Source: Planctomycetaceae bacterium (lineage in GTDB: Bacteria; Planctomycetota; Planctomycetia; Pirellulales; UBA1268). From it: 64,000 nucleotides of DNA. This document shows, one piece after another, positions 55,292-64,000 of this stretch (position 1 is the first letter of the stretch; the number at the start of each line of letters is the position of its first letter). Location of the stretch: assembly GCA_902629495.1 (NCBI GenBank), contig CACORA010000008.1, positions 7,265 to 71,264 of the forward strand, in the 5' to 3' direction. Under the pieces are notes generated by a model. That model ran no database searches. It was not told the DNA's origin and saw nothing but the letters and a program-made list of their open reading frames with translations. Made by a program: the position numbers and the translations under genes.

Positions 55292-57091
55292 ATGGAAGAT
55301 ATTGCTCTAAAACTTGCTGTCATCGCCGGAGGCGGTATCCTCGCCCAATGGATAGCATGGCGAACGAGGCTTCCTGCAATCGTTCTGCTTCTTCTTGGTG
55401 GATGTATCATTGGTCCATGCACAGGATGGATTCAACCAGCTGATGATTTTGGTGCCATCTACCGCCCTTTCGTTTCAATTGCTGTAGCGATCATCCTGTT
55501 TGAGGGAGGATTAACCCTCAATGTTGCTGAAATCCGAGAAACCTCCACGGCCGTACGGCGACTCATTCTTCTAGGAGGTCCACTCGTCTGGATCATGACC
55601 ACATTCGCGGCTCATTTTGTTGCTGGCCTATCGTGGCCAACAGCATCTGTGCTTGGTGCTATTCTCGTGGTAACTGGACCGACGGTGGTTATGCCGCTTC
55701 TGCGCGAGGCACACCTTGCTGCTCGACCAGCTTCACTTCTTCGATGGGAAGCAATCGTCAATGATGCATTGGGTGCGCTGTGTGCAGTCATTGCCTTTGA
55801 AGTATTTCTTGTGCTCAATGGCGCCTATGAAGCAAATCATCTTGTTGTGACACTCTTGATCGGAATGGGGGTTGCTACCTGTGGCGGCTATCTTGCTGGT
55901 TCAATGATTGAGTGGTCCTTCACACGCGGATATGTACCGGAATATCTCAAAGCACCTGTTCTGCTTGCTGCCGTGATCATGACCAGCACATTCACCAACA
56001 TGTTGCTTGAAGAGGCTGGTTTACTAACCGTTACGGTGATGGGAATTCGTCTGGCAAACTCTCGTATTGCAAGCCTCACTGAAATTCGGCGGTTCAAAGA
56101 AACGATCACTATTCTTCTCGTCTCAAGCTTATTTTTATTGCTCGTAGCTGCTCTTGATGTAGAAGCCATACGCTCACTTGATGTACATGTGCTTGCTTTT
56201 GTGATTCTCGTCATGTTTGTTATTCGACCACTTGCCGTCTTCATTGCCACATGGGGCGCTGGGGTCTCTTTTCAAGAGCAGCTTTTTGTTGGCTGGATTG
56301 CCCCTCGAGGGATTGTTGCTGTTGCCGTTTCAAGCCTTTTTGGTGCCGCCTTGTTGGACAACGGTGTTGAAGATGCTCCCCGAATGATTGCCTCCACATT
56401 TGCTGTGGTGGTTGCTACGGTATGTGCTCATGGCTTTACACTAGATCCACTTGCACGGTTTCTAAGACTGACTACCGCAACCAAGCCCGGCGTGCTCATT
56501 GTTGGTGGATCACCTGTACTGACGGCACTAGCTGAGACACTCAAAGAAGCTGAGATACCGGTAATGTTGGCGGATACTGCATGGAGTCGACTCCGAGAAG
56601 CTCGTCTCGCTGGAATACCAATCTATTTTGGAGAGGTCTTGTCTGAGGATGCTCACTATGATCTGGATGTAAAGCGATTTGCCGCTGTCATTGCGGCAAC
56701 ATCAAATGACGCCTACAACGCATTGGTATGCACAAATCTTGGCCCCGAGATTGGTAGAGCAAGCGTCTTTGAAGTGCCCACCATTCGTGAACAGACCGAA
56801 CGAAAGTCACTGAGTTTCACTCTTGGTGGTCGTCAACTAACGAGCGATCCTGAACTTCGTATTCTTGATTTTCAGTTTGATCACATTCGCGGATGGGTCT
56901 TCCAAGCAACTCGAATTACGGATGAATTCACGTACACCAATTATATTGAAAACAGAGTCGAGGGAGCTCGAGTCCTGTTCTGGCAAAAACCCTCAGGAAA
57001 GCTTTTTTTTCGAACAACTACTGAAAAAAGCCATCCAGAACCTGGTGATCTCATTATTTCATTTACTCCACCTCGGCAAGAAAAAAAATAG
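55292..57091 (+). CDS. CPA1-type Na+/H+ antiporter with TrkA-N domain
   Basis: A 599-residue protein. About 12 membrane segments (residues 1-395) include the NhaP-like motifs GPTVVMPLL and the conserved WEAIVNDALGAL, where the ND pair carries the ion-binding Asp. From about 400 a TrkA-N/RCK-like Rossmann domain follows (GVLIVGGSPVLTALAETL, then IAATSNDAYNALV), indicating nucleotide-gated control of transport. It regulates sodium, potassium or proton balance. The next gene starts 15 bases later. Confidence 0.92.
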   Translation: MEDIALKLAVIAGGGILAQWIAWRTRLPAIVLLLLGGCIIGPCTGWIQPADDFGAIYRPFVSIAVAIILFEGGLTLNVAEIRETSTAVRRLILLGGPLVWIMTTFAAHFVAGLSWPTASVLGAILVVTGPTVVMPLLREAHLAARPASLLRWEAIVNDALGALCAVIAFEVFLVLNGAYEANHLVVTLLIGMGVATCGGYLAGSMIEWSFTRGYVPEYLKAPVLLAAVIMTSTFTNMLLEEAGLLTVTVMGIRLANSRIASLTEIRRFKETITILLVSSLFLLLVAALDVEAIRSLDVHVLAFVILVMFVIRPLAVFIATWGAGVSFQEQLFVGWIAPRGIVAVAVSSLFGAALLDNGVEDAPRMIASTFAVVVATVCAHGFTLDPLARFLRLTTATKPGVLIVGGSPVLTALAETLKEAEIPVMLADTAWSRLREARLAGIPIYFGEVLSEDAHYDLDVKRFAAVIAATSNDAYNALVCTNLGPEIGRASVFEVPTIREQTERKSLSFTLGGRQLTSDPELRILDFQFDHIRGWVFQATRITDEFTYTNYIENRVEGARVLFWQKPSGKLFFRTTTEKSHPEPGDLIISFTPPRQEKK

Positions 57092-57106
57092 TGAAGTATT
57101 CTTTTC

Positions 57107-59803
57107 TTGTTCTTCCAAAAAGAAAGTTTTCTTGTGTTCTTTATAAATAGAATTTTTTGGTCGATTGTCTGGCTCATTCTTCGTCTGAGGTACACCATTT
57201 CAGCCGATGGGGCAAAAGCTCTCAAGCACCTTAAGGGACCGGTTCTTGTTCTTCCTAATCATTCTGCATTCATTGACCCGCCGATCGTCATGTCCCATAT
57301 CAACCTTGGGCAGCCTGTACGTCCGCTAGTTCACTCTGGTACTTACCGTATTCCCTTCTTGTTTCCGCTGATGAAACTTGTGCAAGCATTTGAGGTGCCT
57401 GAAATGTCTGCACAAAGCCGTGAAGCAGCTTCACGAACAAAAGACCTTATTGATAAAGTAGTCCACGGTGTCCTTCAGCATGAAAGTTTTTTGATTTATC
57501 CTTCTGGCCGTCTTCAACGAGGCAACCGAGAAGTTATTGGATCAGCACGCGTGGTGTATGAGATTCTGACGCAGTGTCCCGACCTTACAGTCGTGCTCAT
57601 TCGCACTCGTGGAATCTGGGGGAGTCTCTTTTCCTGTGCTGAATCTGGTTCACTCCCAAATCTCCCGCGAGTTGTCTTGCGCGCTTTGGGTTGGCTTTGT
57701 GCTGCATGTTTCTTTTTTCTTCCGCGTCGCAAGGTACACCTGCATGTCGAGATAAAACATCGAAGTCATTTTCCCCTAGACTCACGAGAGGTATTCAATG
57801 CATTTCTAGAGAACTGGTTCAATACGAATACAGCCACAGATAATGATGGTGAAGAACCCACATTCGTTCGCTATAGCTATTTCTGTGGTCCCAAAGAAGG
57901 ACATTTTAAGTCAGCCGATTCGGTTCAGATCGATGAGTCACAGATACATGACAATACGATCCTGCTCGTCAATGATCTGGTTGCCTCATTTCTTAAGCGA
58001 GATCTTTCTGAGAGCGAAAAGTCTGCTAGCACTGAACTTGAGGACTTAGGCCTGGATAGTCTCGATCGCATGGAATTGGCTCTTCGGATCGAGCAACAAT
58101 TTGGATTTCAGTCAACTTCTGTTGCCAGTACGTTAGGTCAATTATGGGCTCTTGCTGACGGAAAGCTTCCTGCTGGAGACGAAACGTCCTCGAAGCTTGC
58201 CGTACCACAACACTGGTTTTCGGTTTGTGCAAAAGAAATAGGCGCTCCGAATAACCCAAACAAACCCTGGCTCCTTGGAAACACCGTTGCCAAGGCATTT
58301 GTGCAACGCGTGATTGAACGACCAAATCAAATTGCCACAGCTGATCAGGTTTCTGGGGCGCTGACCTATCGTCGGCTTTTAGTTGGAGCCGATCTCATGG
58401 CAAGGCGTTTTTCTTCATACAAAGAAAAAAATATTGGTGTCATGTTACCAGCCAGCGCTGTTGCTGATCTTGTGTTTTTTGGACTTCATCTTGCAGGAAA
58501 AATCCCAGTCATGATGAATTGGACGACAGGTCCAGCCAATATGGCTCATGGGATTCAAGTCACTGATACACAGAGGATCATTACATCAAGAAAACTTATC
58601 GATCGTCTTGGAATTGACTCCGCAGGAGCAGAGTATATTTTTCTTGAAGACCTGAAGAAGACCATCGGAAAGTTTGAGGCCCTTCGACGTCTCGTTTCGC
58701 TGATGTTCTTTCCGAGACAAAAACTACACGCATTGCCGGTTCAATGTGAAGATGATCCAGCTGTTTTTCTTTTTACGTCCGGATCAGAAAGTACACCTAA
58801 GACCGTTCCATTATCGCATCGCAATCTACTTACAAATATTATTGATAGCCTTGATGTACTCCAACCAAATCGACACGACTCTCTGCTCGGTTTTTTACCC
58901 CCGTTTCATTCCTTCGGACTCACGGGCAATGTCTTGTTGCCCCAACTCGCTGGGATTCGTAGTGTCCGTCATGCGGACCCAACGGATGCAACTGGTCTCG
59001 TTCACCTCATTCAGACATATCAACCATCCCTGCTTTTTACAACACCGACCTTTCTCAGTTACATCCTGACGAAATGCCAAGGTAATGAATTAGCAAGTCT
59101 TCGGAAGATCATCACTGGTGCTGAGGCATGTCCCGAGAAGATTTTTGATCTCTGCAAAGAGAAAGCTCCTGAAGCCGTGATCTTAGAGGGCTATGGTATT
59201 ACTGAGTGCTCACCTGTTGTTGCAGCAAACAGACTTGAAAAAACAAAACGTGGAAGTATCGGCTTGCCTGTTGGACATGTAGAGGCACGACTTGTTCATC
59301 AGGAGACACATGAGTTGACTGCGAAGGGTGAGACAGGAATGCTCCTTGTTCGTGGTCCTTCAATTTTCAATGGATATCATCGCTATGACGGACCGTCACC
59401 ATTTATAGAATCTGATGGGAAAACATGGTATCGAACAGGAGATCTTGTATCTGAGGAAGAGGACGGCTATCTCCGTTTTCGTGGACGACTCAAACGCTTT
59501 CTCAAAGCTGGTGGGGAAATGATCTCACTCCCGGCACTTGAGGCCCCTTTCCAACAACGATTTCCTGCTGATGAAAATGGACCTCAGGTAGCTGTTGAAG
59601 GCATTGAGACTGAAAATGGCCGACATGTTGTTCTCTTTACAACACAGCAGCTGTCTCTTCGTGAGGCCTCGGAAATACTCTTGTCAGATGGGCTACGTGG
59701 GGTCATGCGGCTTGATGAGGTTCGTCACCTCGACACAATTCCGATTCTTGGAACTGGAAAGACTGACTACACAACACTTCGTAGTATGTGCCGTACAGAC
59801 TAA
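57107..59803 (+). CDS. acyltransferase-ACP-acyl-ligase fusion (Aas-like)
   Basis: An 898-residue protein with three parts. Residues 1-230 are a PlsC-type acyltransferase with NHSAFID (His52, Asp57) and YPSGR. Residues about 270-345 are an acyl carrier domain with GLDSLDRME, the Ser near 317 being the phosphopantetheine site. Residues about 380-898 are an AMP-dependent acyl ligase with FTSGSESTPKT, YGITECSP and YRTGDL. The start is uncertain: TTG at 57107 or GTG at 57134, both without a clear ribosome site. It could activate a fatty acid, load it on its own carrier and acylate a lysolipid. Confidence 0.88.
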   Translation: MFFQKESFLVFFINRIFWSIVWLILRLRYTISADGAKALKHLKGPVLVLPNHSAFIDPPIVMSHINLGQPVRPLVHSGTYRIPFLFPLMKLVQAFEVPEMSAQSREAASRTKDLIDKVVHGVLQHESFLIYPSGRLQRGNREVIGSARVVYEILTQCPDLTVVLIRTRGIWGSLFSCAESGSLPNLPRVVLRALGWLCAACFFFLPRRKVHLHVEIKHRSHFPLDSREVFNAFLENWFNTNTATDNDGEEPTFVRYSYFCGPKEGHFKSADSVQIDESQIHDNTILLVNDLVASFLKRDLSESEKSASTELEDLGLDSLDRMELALRIEQQFGFQSTSVASTLGQLWALADGKLPAGDETSSKLAVPQHWFSVCAKEIGAPNNPNKPWLLGNTVAKAFVQRVIERPNQIATADQVSGALTYRRLLVGADLMARRFSSYKEKNIGVMLPASAVADLVFFGLHLAGKIPVMMNWTTGPANMAHGIQVTDTQRIITSRKLIDRLGIDSAGAEYIFLEDLKKTIGKFEALRRLVSLMFFPRQKLHALPVQCEDDPAVFLFTSGSESTPKTVPLSHRNLLTNIIDSLDVLQPNRHDSLLGFLPPFHSFGLTGNVLLPQLAGIRSVRHADPTDATGLVHLIQTYQPSLLFTTPTFLSYILTKCQGNELASLRKIITGAEACPEKIFDLCKEKAPEAVILEGYGITECSPVVAANRLEKTKRGSIGLPVGHVEARLVHQETHELTAKGETGMLLVRGPSIFNGYHRYDGPSPFIESDGKTWYRTGDLVSEEEDGYLRFRGRLKRFLKAGGEMISLPALEAPFQQRFPADENGPQVAVEGIETENGRHVVLFTTQQLSLREASEILLSDGLRGVMRLDEVRHLDTIPILGTGKTDYTTLRSMCRTD

Positions 59804-59823
59804 GTTGCTTTCTTCACTTGAAC

Positions 59824-61704
59824 CTACTCAATCTCACCTGCTTTGATCGCCAAGGCGAGACTCGCCACGGTACCACTCATAGCCGTTACAAGTAACTCCG
59901 ATATTGGACTGTCATCATAAATCGTCAATACACCTACCGGCTGATCCGCAATGAGGAGGGGATACCCAACAAAACTTACTATGCCATTGTGATTCAGTAG
60001 TTTTGTAATGCTGAGGTTTTCCCATTCTGGACTGCTCTTCTCCACATGCAGCGGCTGACGGAACTGAGCAATTTTTCCTATCGTTCCCTGCCCAAATCTC
60101 ACATCGTTGCACCTCACATGCGATGCTTTCGTCAGGCCCTCAGACGCTAACAGTTGCAGCACTGCCCCATTGTCATTCAGATTCCAAACTTCCATGGCCA
60201 CAACATCTAGTTGTGAAACCCCTTCTTCAACAACGCTTTGAATACGCTCCTGTAGTGCGCCATGCGATGTAAGAAATAATCCAATGGCTGCTCCAAACGC
60301 TGCAAGTTTTGCTCGCTCCTGCTCCATTGCTTTTCTGAGTTCAATTGCCGCAATTCTGTCACTCACATCACGGCCAGCTACATAGATTTCTCCTTCATCA
60401 AAAGCTTTACGAACATTCCACTCAAGCCATGTATATCCTCCAGAGGCACACATGAAGCGACTTGTAAAAACATGTGATACACCTGAGTCAAAAGGCTTTT
60501 CAAATTCCGTACGTGTTTGCAATTGATCATCTGGATGAACAAAATCAATAAATTTTCCAGATGTGAGGATATCTTGGTTAAGTCCTGTCTGTTGAAGGAA
60601 ATTTTCATTTGTTCGCTTCAAACGTCCATCTACCGTTGTGATGCAAAAGAGATCCACCGAAAGATCAAAAAACTGAAGTAGCTCATATTCGGCTTTTCTT
60701 CGACCGGACTCAAAATACTCTGATAACCTATCAACCACAGCACGTGCATCCGCTGGACGATCGTGTGGATCAACAGACAAACAGTGTTTTGCAAGTGTGA
60801 TGAGAGCTGTAGGAGCTTCGCAACGATCTAAACGATTGCATGCATCTGTTGTATCCCCATTTTTTGCAAGTTGCCATCGAGCATCCGAATCTGGAGCAAC
60901 AAATGTCGCAGAGCCTGTAAGGATTTCACACAGAATACTGCCAAGACCAAACACATCAGCACGGCAGTCCACCTTCCCCAACTCACCACGGGCCTGTTCT
61001 GGAGCCAAATATGATGGCGTACCAAAGACCGTCCCTGCCCTTGTCTGTGTTTTCACTGAGGTATCATCAACACTGGCACGTGTCACTGGGGCTGTTGTGT
61101 CCTCATTATCCTGCACATCATTTTCGGCTGTCTTTGCCACTCCCCAGTCCATGACAGTGACAACTCCAAACGGAGCCACCATGATGTTGGATGGCTTTAG
61201 ATCTCGGTGGATAACTCCAGCATCATGCGCGCTTGCGATGGCCTGGCACACGTCATAGAACAGTGAGACAAGTGACGGAAGTGCATTATTTCGATCCTGT
61301 ATCTCTGCTAAAACCTGTCGGAACGTTTGTCCTGTGAGTAACTGCATGACAATAAATGCCTCATGCTTTGACGTCACACCAAATTCATAGATCGGCACTA
61401 TCCCTGGGTGTTCTATACGACTTGCGATTCGGGCTTCTCGAAAAAAACGCTGCACTCCTCCAGAACGCTCGCGCTGCGCCTCGTCCATAAGTTTGATTGC
61501 CACAGACCTCTGCAGGTGCAAATCCCAAGCCTCATACACTACACCCATCCCACCGCGGCCAATTTCATGACCAATGTAGTATCGTTGCTCAAGCCCTTCC
61601 CCCAACTTGGTATCTAATGGCACCCATCCTGGATCACTCTCTCCACGGGCAAAATGGAAAGCAGTGACGTCACTACTTGATGACTGCCTTTTGTTTGACA
61701 TCAT
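59824..61704 (-). CDS. PknB-type Ser/Thr kinase with PAS and GAF domains
   Basis: A 626-residue protein without an obvious membrane segment. Residues about 42-320 are a Ser/Thr kinase: GRGGMG (49-54), Lys71, HRDLKPSN with Asp168, and DWG in place of DFG at 186-188, as common in bacterial kinases. PAS (about 340-460, WLEWNVRKAF) and GAF (about 480-620, GQGTIGKIAQF) sensor domains follow. It would be a cytoplasmic signal-responsive kinase; ligand and targets are unknown. It converges with the ligase gene. Confidence 0.92.
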   Translation of the reverse strand: MMSNKRQSSSSDVTAFHFARGESDPGWVPLDTKLGEGLEQRYYIGHEIGRGGMGVVYEAWDLHLQRSVAIKLMDEAQRERSGGVQRFFREARIASRIEHPGIVPIYEFGVTSKHEAFIVMQLLTGQTFRQVLAEIQDRNNALPSLVSLFYDVCQAIASAHDAGVIHRDLKPSNIMVAPFGVVTVMDWGVAKTAENDVQDNEDTTAPVTRASVDDTSVKTQTRAGTVFGTPSYLAPEQARGELGKVDCRADVFGLGSILCEILTGSATFVAPDSDARWQLAKNGDTTDACNRLDRCEAPTALITLAKHCLSVDPHDRPADARAVVDRLSEYFESGRRKAEYELLQFFDLSVDLFCITTVDGRLKRTNENFLQQTGLNQDILTSGKFIDFVHPDDQLQTRTEFEKPFDSGVSHVFTSRFMCASGGYTWLEWNVRKAFDEGEIYVAGRDVSDRIAAIELRKAMEQERAKLAAFGAAIGLFLTSHGALQERIQSVVEEGVSQLDVVAMEVWNLNDNGAVLQLLASEGLTKASHVRCNDVRFGQGTIGKIAQFRQPLHVEKSSPEWENLSITKLLNHNGIVSFVGYPLLIADQPVGVLTIYDDSPISELLVTAMSGTVASLALAIKAGEIE

Positions 61705-61784
61705 TCGACCCCAACATTTTAAGCACTATTCACACACGAAGAGTCTCATGACTTCGAGCCCCTGTCTCCATATCATGATACTCC

Positions 61785-62411
61785 CTACGAGGAGGTTATT
61801 GCGATTGAATGAGCATGCCAGCCGGCCTTGCGCGCCGCCGCAATATCCAGTTCTGGATCATCACCAACAAGAGTGAGTTCCTCAGGCCGTCGGCCGAGTC
61901 GGTGCTCAATGGCACGAAAAAAATTGATGGCGGGCTTTCTCCATCCTAACTCAGAAGAAGTGAAAACATACTTCGCGCTCGTTAGTGGATACATGGACTT
62001 CGCAATCTGAAACAATCGATAATCGAAATTGCTTGCCAAAGCAATTAACCCACCGGCGTGCTCTACCTCTGACACTTTCTGCATGCCCTCTTCGAGCGGA
62101 CGCCACGAACAGGGGTCGGCAAAGTGACACCACAATTCATCAAAAATCAATCGACTGGAAGGGTGGCCATCAAAAACATCCTCAACAATAAGACGCCAGC
62201 GTTCCCGTTCACGATGTTCAGATGTTTTGAAGGGGAGTTCCGCAAGCGAGTCAATGATGTCCTGTTGACGCCACGCGGCTGAAAATTTTTCTGCAATCTC
62301 ACTTTCTGCGATATCGATGCCATGTCGTTTGCCACATTCCATGTAGACATGACTCACCTGAGGACATGGAACAATGAGTGTGCCAACAACATCAAAAACA
62401 GTAATATCCAA
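61785..62411 (-). CDS. HAD-superfamily hydrolase
   Basis: A 208-residue protein with a TTG start at 62411 just after the RseP stop. Motif I is FDVVGTL: nucleophile Asp8 is present but the usual second Asp at +2 is Val10, as in haloacid dehalogenase/REG-2-like branches. LVGDDPELDIAAARKAGW near the C-terminus is motif IV. It probably hydrolyses a small phospho- or halo-compound; phosphatase efficiency may be reduced. Likely cotranscribed with rseP. Confidence 0.86.
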   Translation of the reverse strand: MDITVFDVVGTLIVPCPQVSHVYMECGKRHGIDIAESEIAEKFSAAWRQQDIIDSLAELPFKTSEHRERERWRLIVEDVFDGHPSSRLIFDELWCHFADPCSWRPLEEGMQKVSEVEHAGGLIALASNFDYRLFQIAKSMYPLTSAKYVFTSSELGWRKPAINFFRAIEHRLGRRPEELTLVGDDPELDIAAARKAGWHAHSIAITSS

Positions 62412-62413
62412 TG

Positions 62414-64000
62414 CTAACGCCTTGGAATGAGGCCCAGATCAAGTCCAAAAACAAAGAACATGAGCGAGAGAATCAAGGCAAGGCCAAGATATGACAGGAC
62501 GGCAACGACATTCTCACTTGGAGGCTTTCCTCTCACAAACTCATACACTAAGAACACCATATGCCCTCCATCAAGAACGGGGATAGGCAAAAAATTTACA
62601 ACTGCGAGATTTGCGCTGAGCATCGTCAAAAAGAGCAAAAGTCTCCCAAAGCCTTCTTCTGCCGATCGGCCGGCCTGCTTTGCAATTTCGATTGGTCCAC
62701 CAAGCAACCGTGGACTAATTTGACTTCTCGTCAATTTACCCAAAAAGCGATACACCAAAGATAGGTCCTCCTTTGTCTTGCGTGCACCACTCGCAAGAGC
62801 AACACCCCATGAACTCGCTTGTACTCGCTTGTAAACTGGCTTGAAAACGAGCCCTCTGTCGACAACAAACTGGTCTTCTAGTAGCGCTGGATCCAATTCT
62901 ACATCTCGTGCCAGCCCATCTGTTCCCTCTACCACCAATTGAATCCGTGCATCTGAAGTAACCTGTTGGAGAACTGCCATCACGTACGGCCAACTTGGTG
63001 ATTCCTCCGATAGTTCAAGGCCTGATTGCTCGGATTCGGAGTCCTCATCTGGTTCGATGAATCGTGCACGAATCACTTTTTCACCTGCTTTGACCCCAGC
63101 CGCCTCAGCCGGACTATCCGATTGCACATGTGCAATTGTTGTTTCTACAGATAGGGCTAGGCCAAGAGATGAAATAGCTACTGGGCTGGCTGGCCAACGT
63201 GGTTCCTCAATCCATGTGACAGTACGAGGACTGATTGTGAGAGAGGATGACTCTGCTCCATCCCGAGTCACATCAAGCGTTACCTCTTCGCCAGTCATAT
63301 TTCTCAGCATGCTATCCAGTGCCAGCACATCCACAATGGGTTTCCCATTGAGTGCCGTAATACGATCACCTGAGCGGATGCCTGCCTCAGCAGCTGGAGA
63401 CCCAGCCTGCACGGCTTGAACCGGACCAGCAACCATTACAATTCCAAGAGAACGTCTTTGCTGTGGAGGAATGGTTATATCCACTTCTGAGGCACCACGT
63501 GCATCACGCCCTACCGTCACCGTAACATCTTCTGATGGTGTTTGAGAGAGTTCTGCAATTAGTTCTGCGTACGTAGAAATAGACTTTCCATTCACTGCAC
63601 GAATGGTATCTGAAGCAGCAAGAGGTGGTTTTGCCTCTGCAGCCATTCCTGGCAGCCGGGGTGAAATATCATCTGGCAAGGAAACTGAAAAAGGGCTGGT
63701 CACTCCAACCGTTGGAACACCAAGATCTGTGTCTGGGTGCAAGACGACAGATTGTGTTGTGTCATCAGAAGGTCTGTGAATTTTGAAGGCTACACCTTTC
63801 TCAACATTGCCCAACGTAACCCCATTCCGAAGATCTGAAAAAATCGGGTTTTTACGATTCCCAATCTCAGTAATGACATCGCCTGTACGAAGACCGGCTC
63901 TCCACGCTGCCCCCCCAGGACGTACGCTCGAAATCTCGCAGGTCATCTCCTCAACCCCAAGACCAAATGCAAGTGCTGCCATGAATACCGCAAAGATGAC
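62414..64000 (-). CDS. rseP: site-2 protease RseP-like, partial at the right edge
   Basis: The frame runs off the right end, so the N-terminus with the HExxH metal site is outside the window; at least 528 residues are seen. Three clear PDZ units (RPGGAAWRAGLRTGDVI, GSPAAEAGIRSGDRI, SPAEAAGVKAGEKV) and a possible fourth precede the final membrane part with NFLPIPVLDGGH, whose Asp is the third zinc ligand. It cleaves membrane-spanning anti-sigma factors or remnant signal peptides. The HAD gene follows immediately. Confidence 0.92.
   Translation of the reverse strand, partial: VIFAVFMAALAFGLGVEEMTCEISSVRPGGAAWRAGLRTGDVITEIGNRKNPIFSDLRNGVTLGNVEKGVAFKIHRPSDDTTQSVVLHPDTDLGVPTVGVTSPFSVSLPDDISPRLPGMAAEAKPPLAASDTIRAVNGKSISTYAELIAELSQTPSEDVTVTVGRDARGASEVDITIPPQQRRSLGIVMVAGPVQAVQAGSPAAEAGIRSGDRITALNGKPIVDVLALDSMLRNMTGEEVTLDVTRDGAESSSLTISPRTVTWIEEPRWPASPVAISSLGLALSVETTIAHVQSDSPAEAAGVKAGEKVIRARFIEPDEDSESEQSGLELSEESPSWPYVMAVLQQVTSDARIQLVVEGTDGLARDVELDPALLEDQFVVDRGLVFKPVYKRVQASSWGVALASGARKTKEDLSLVYRFLGKLTRSQISPRLLGGPIEIAKQAGRSAEEGFGRLLLFLTMLSANLAVVNFLPIPVLDGGHMVFLVYEFVRGKPPSENVVAVLSYLGLALILSLMFFVFGLDLGLIPRR

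Noticed and set aside
1..64000. tRNA, rRNA, CRISPR, insertion sequences, prophage
   Set aside because: Read the intergenic gaps for cloverleaf, repeat arrays and transposase or integrase motifs; none seen. A tRNAscan or ISfinder run would be decisive.

Overview
The window looks like a chromosomal segment from a member of the Planctomycetota, probably a marine Pirellulales-type lineage. The evidence is the set of families present: DUF1559 with a pilin-like leader and an H-X9-DG motif, a PQQ-like propeller / DUF1549-DUF1553 cytochrome / DUF1501 operon, several sulfatases, a CRTAC1-type FG-GAP lipoprotein, a very large signal peptidase I and a PknB-type kinase with a DWG motif. Base composition is near balanced and slightly AT-rich by eye, low for this phylum. 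I found no rRNA, tRNA, CRISPR array, insertion sequence, phage or integrase.

Layout. 1-6.8 kb: a truncated metallophosphoesterase, a PfkB sugar kinase, a secreted sulfatase, a Popeye-like membrane cyclic-nucleotide-binding protein, a Tat-exported metallophosphoesterase and an EF-hand protein. 7-12 kb: a translationally coupled FG-GAP lipoprotein/TPR pair, then a DUF1559 protein with a small lipoprotein. 12.7-18.5 kb: a secreted EEP-family enzyme, a giant MscS channel and PilT. 18.8-23.1 kb: a pyrimidine salvage block (pdp-cdd-upp-nupC, with tdk convergent). 23.4-26.3 kb: a subtilase and galactokinase. 26.4-33.1 kb: a 1463-residue sulfatase/glycoside-hydrolase fusion followed by a second secreted six-hairpin-type hydrolase. 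33.2-39.1 kb: a GlsB-like protein, a tiny secreted protein, an enolase-superfamily enzyme, a PQQ-like propeller, a ketosynthase-like protein with Asp at the nucleophile position, and a small membrane protein. 39.2-45.2 kb: the DUF1501 / PSD1 cytochrome / PQQ-like operon. 45.3-52.4 kb: housekeeping and envelope genes (lptB, signal peptidase I, a TlpA-like thioredoxin, an SPOUT methyltransferase, an RNase HII-like protein, SixA, a di-heme peroxidase). 52.4-64 kb: a ROK kinase, LepA, a CPA1 antiporter with a TrkA-N domain, an acyltransferase-ACP-acyl-ligase fusion, a Ser/Thr kinase with PAS and GAF domains, a HAD hydrolase and a truncated RseP-type site-2 protease.

How it fits together. Much of the left two thirds is secreted catabolism of sulfated carbohydrate: three sulfatase or hydrolase open reading frames, with a galactokinase and a PfkB kinase nearby as plausible intracellular entry points for released sugars. 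The pyrimidine block can import nucleosides, deaminate cytidine, cleave nucleosides and rebuild UMP and dTMP. The right third is conserved core cell biology in which several proteins carry lineage-specific fusions or active-site changes. I saw no obvious defence or mobile system. The most unusual items are the sulfatase-hydrolase fusion, the acyltransferase-ACP-ligase fusion, the Cys-to-Asp ketosynthase and the RNase HII-like protein with a D-E-D-E quartet.
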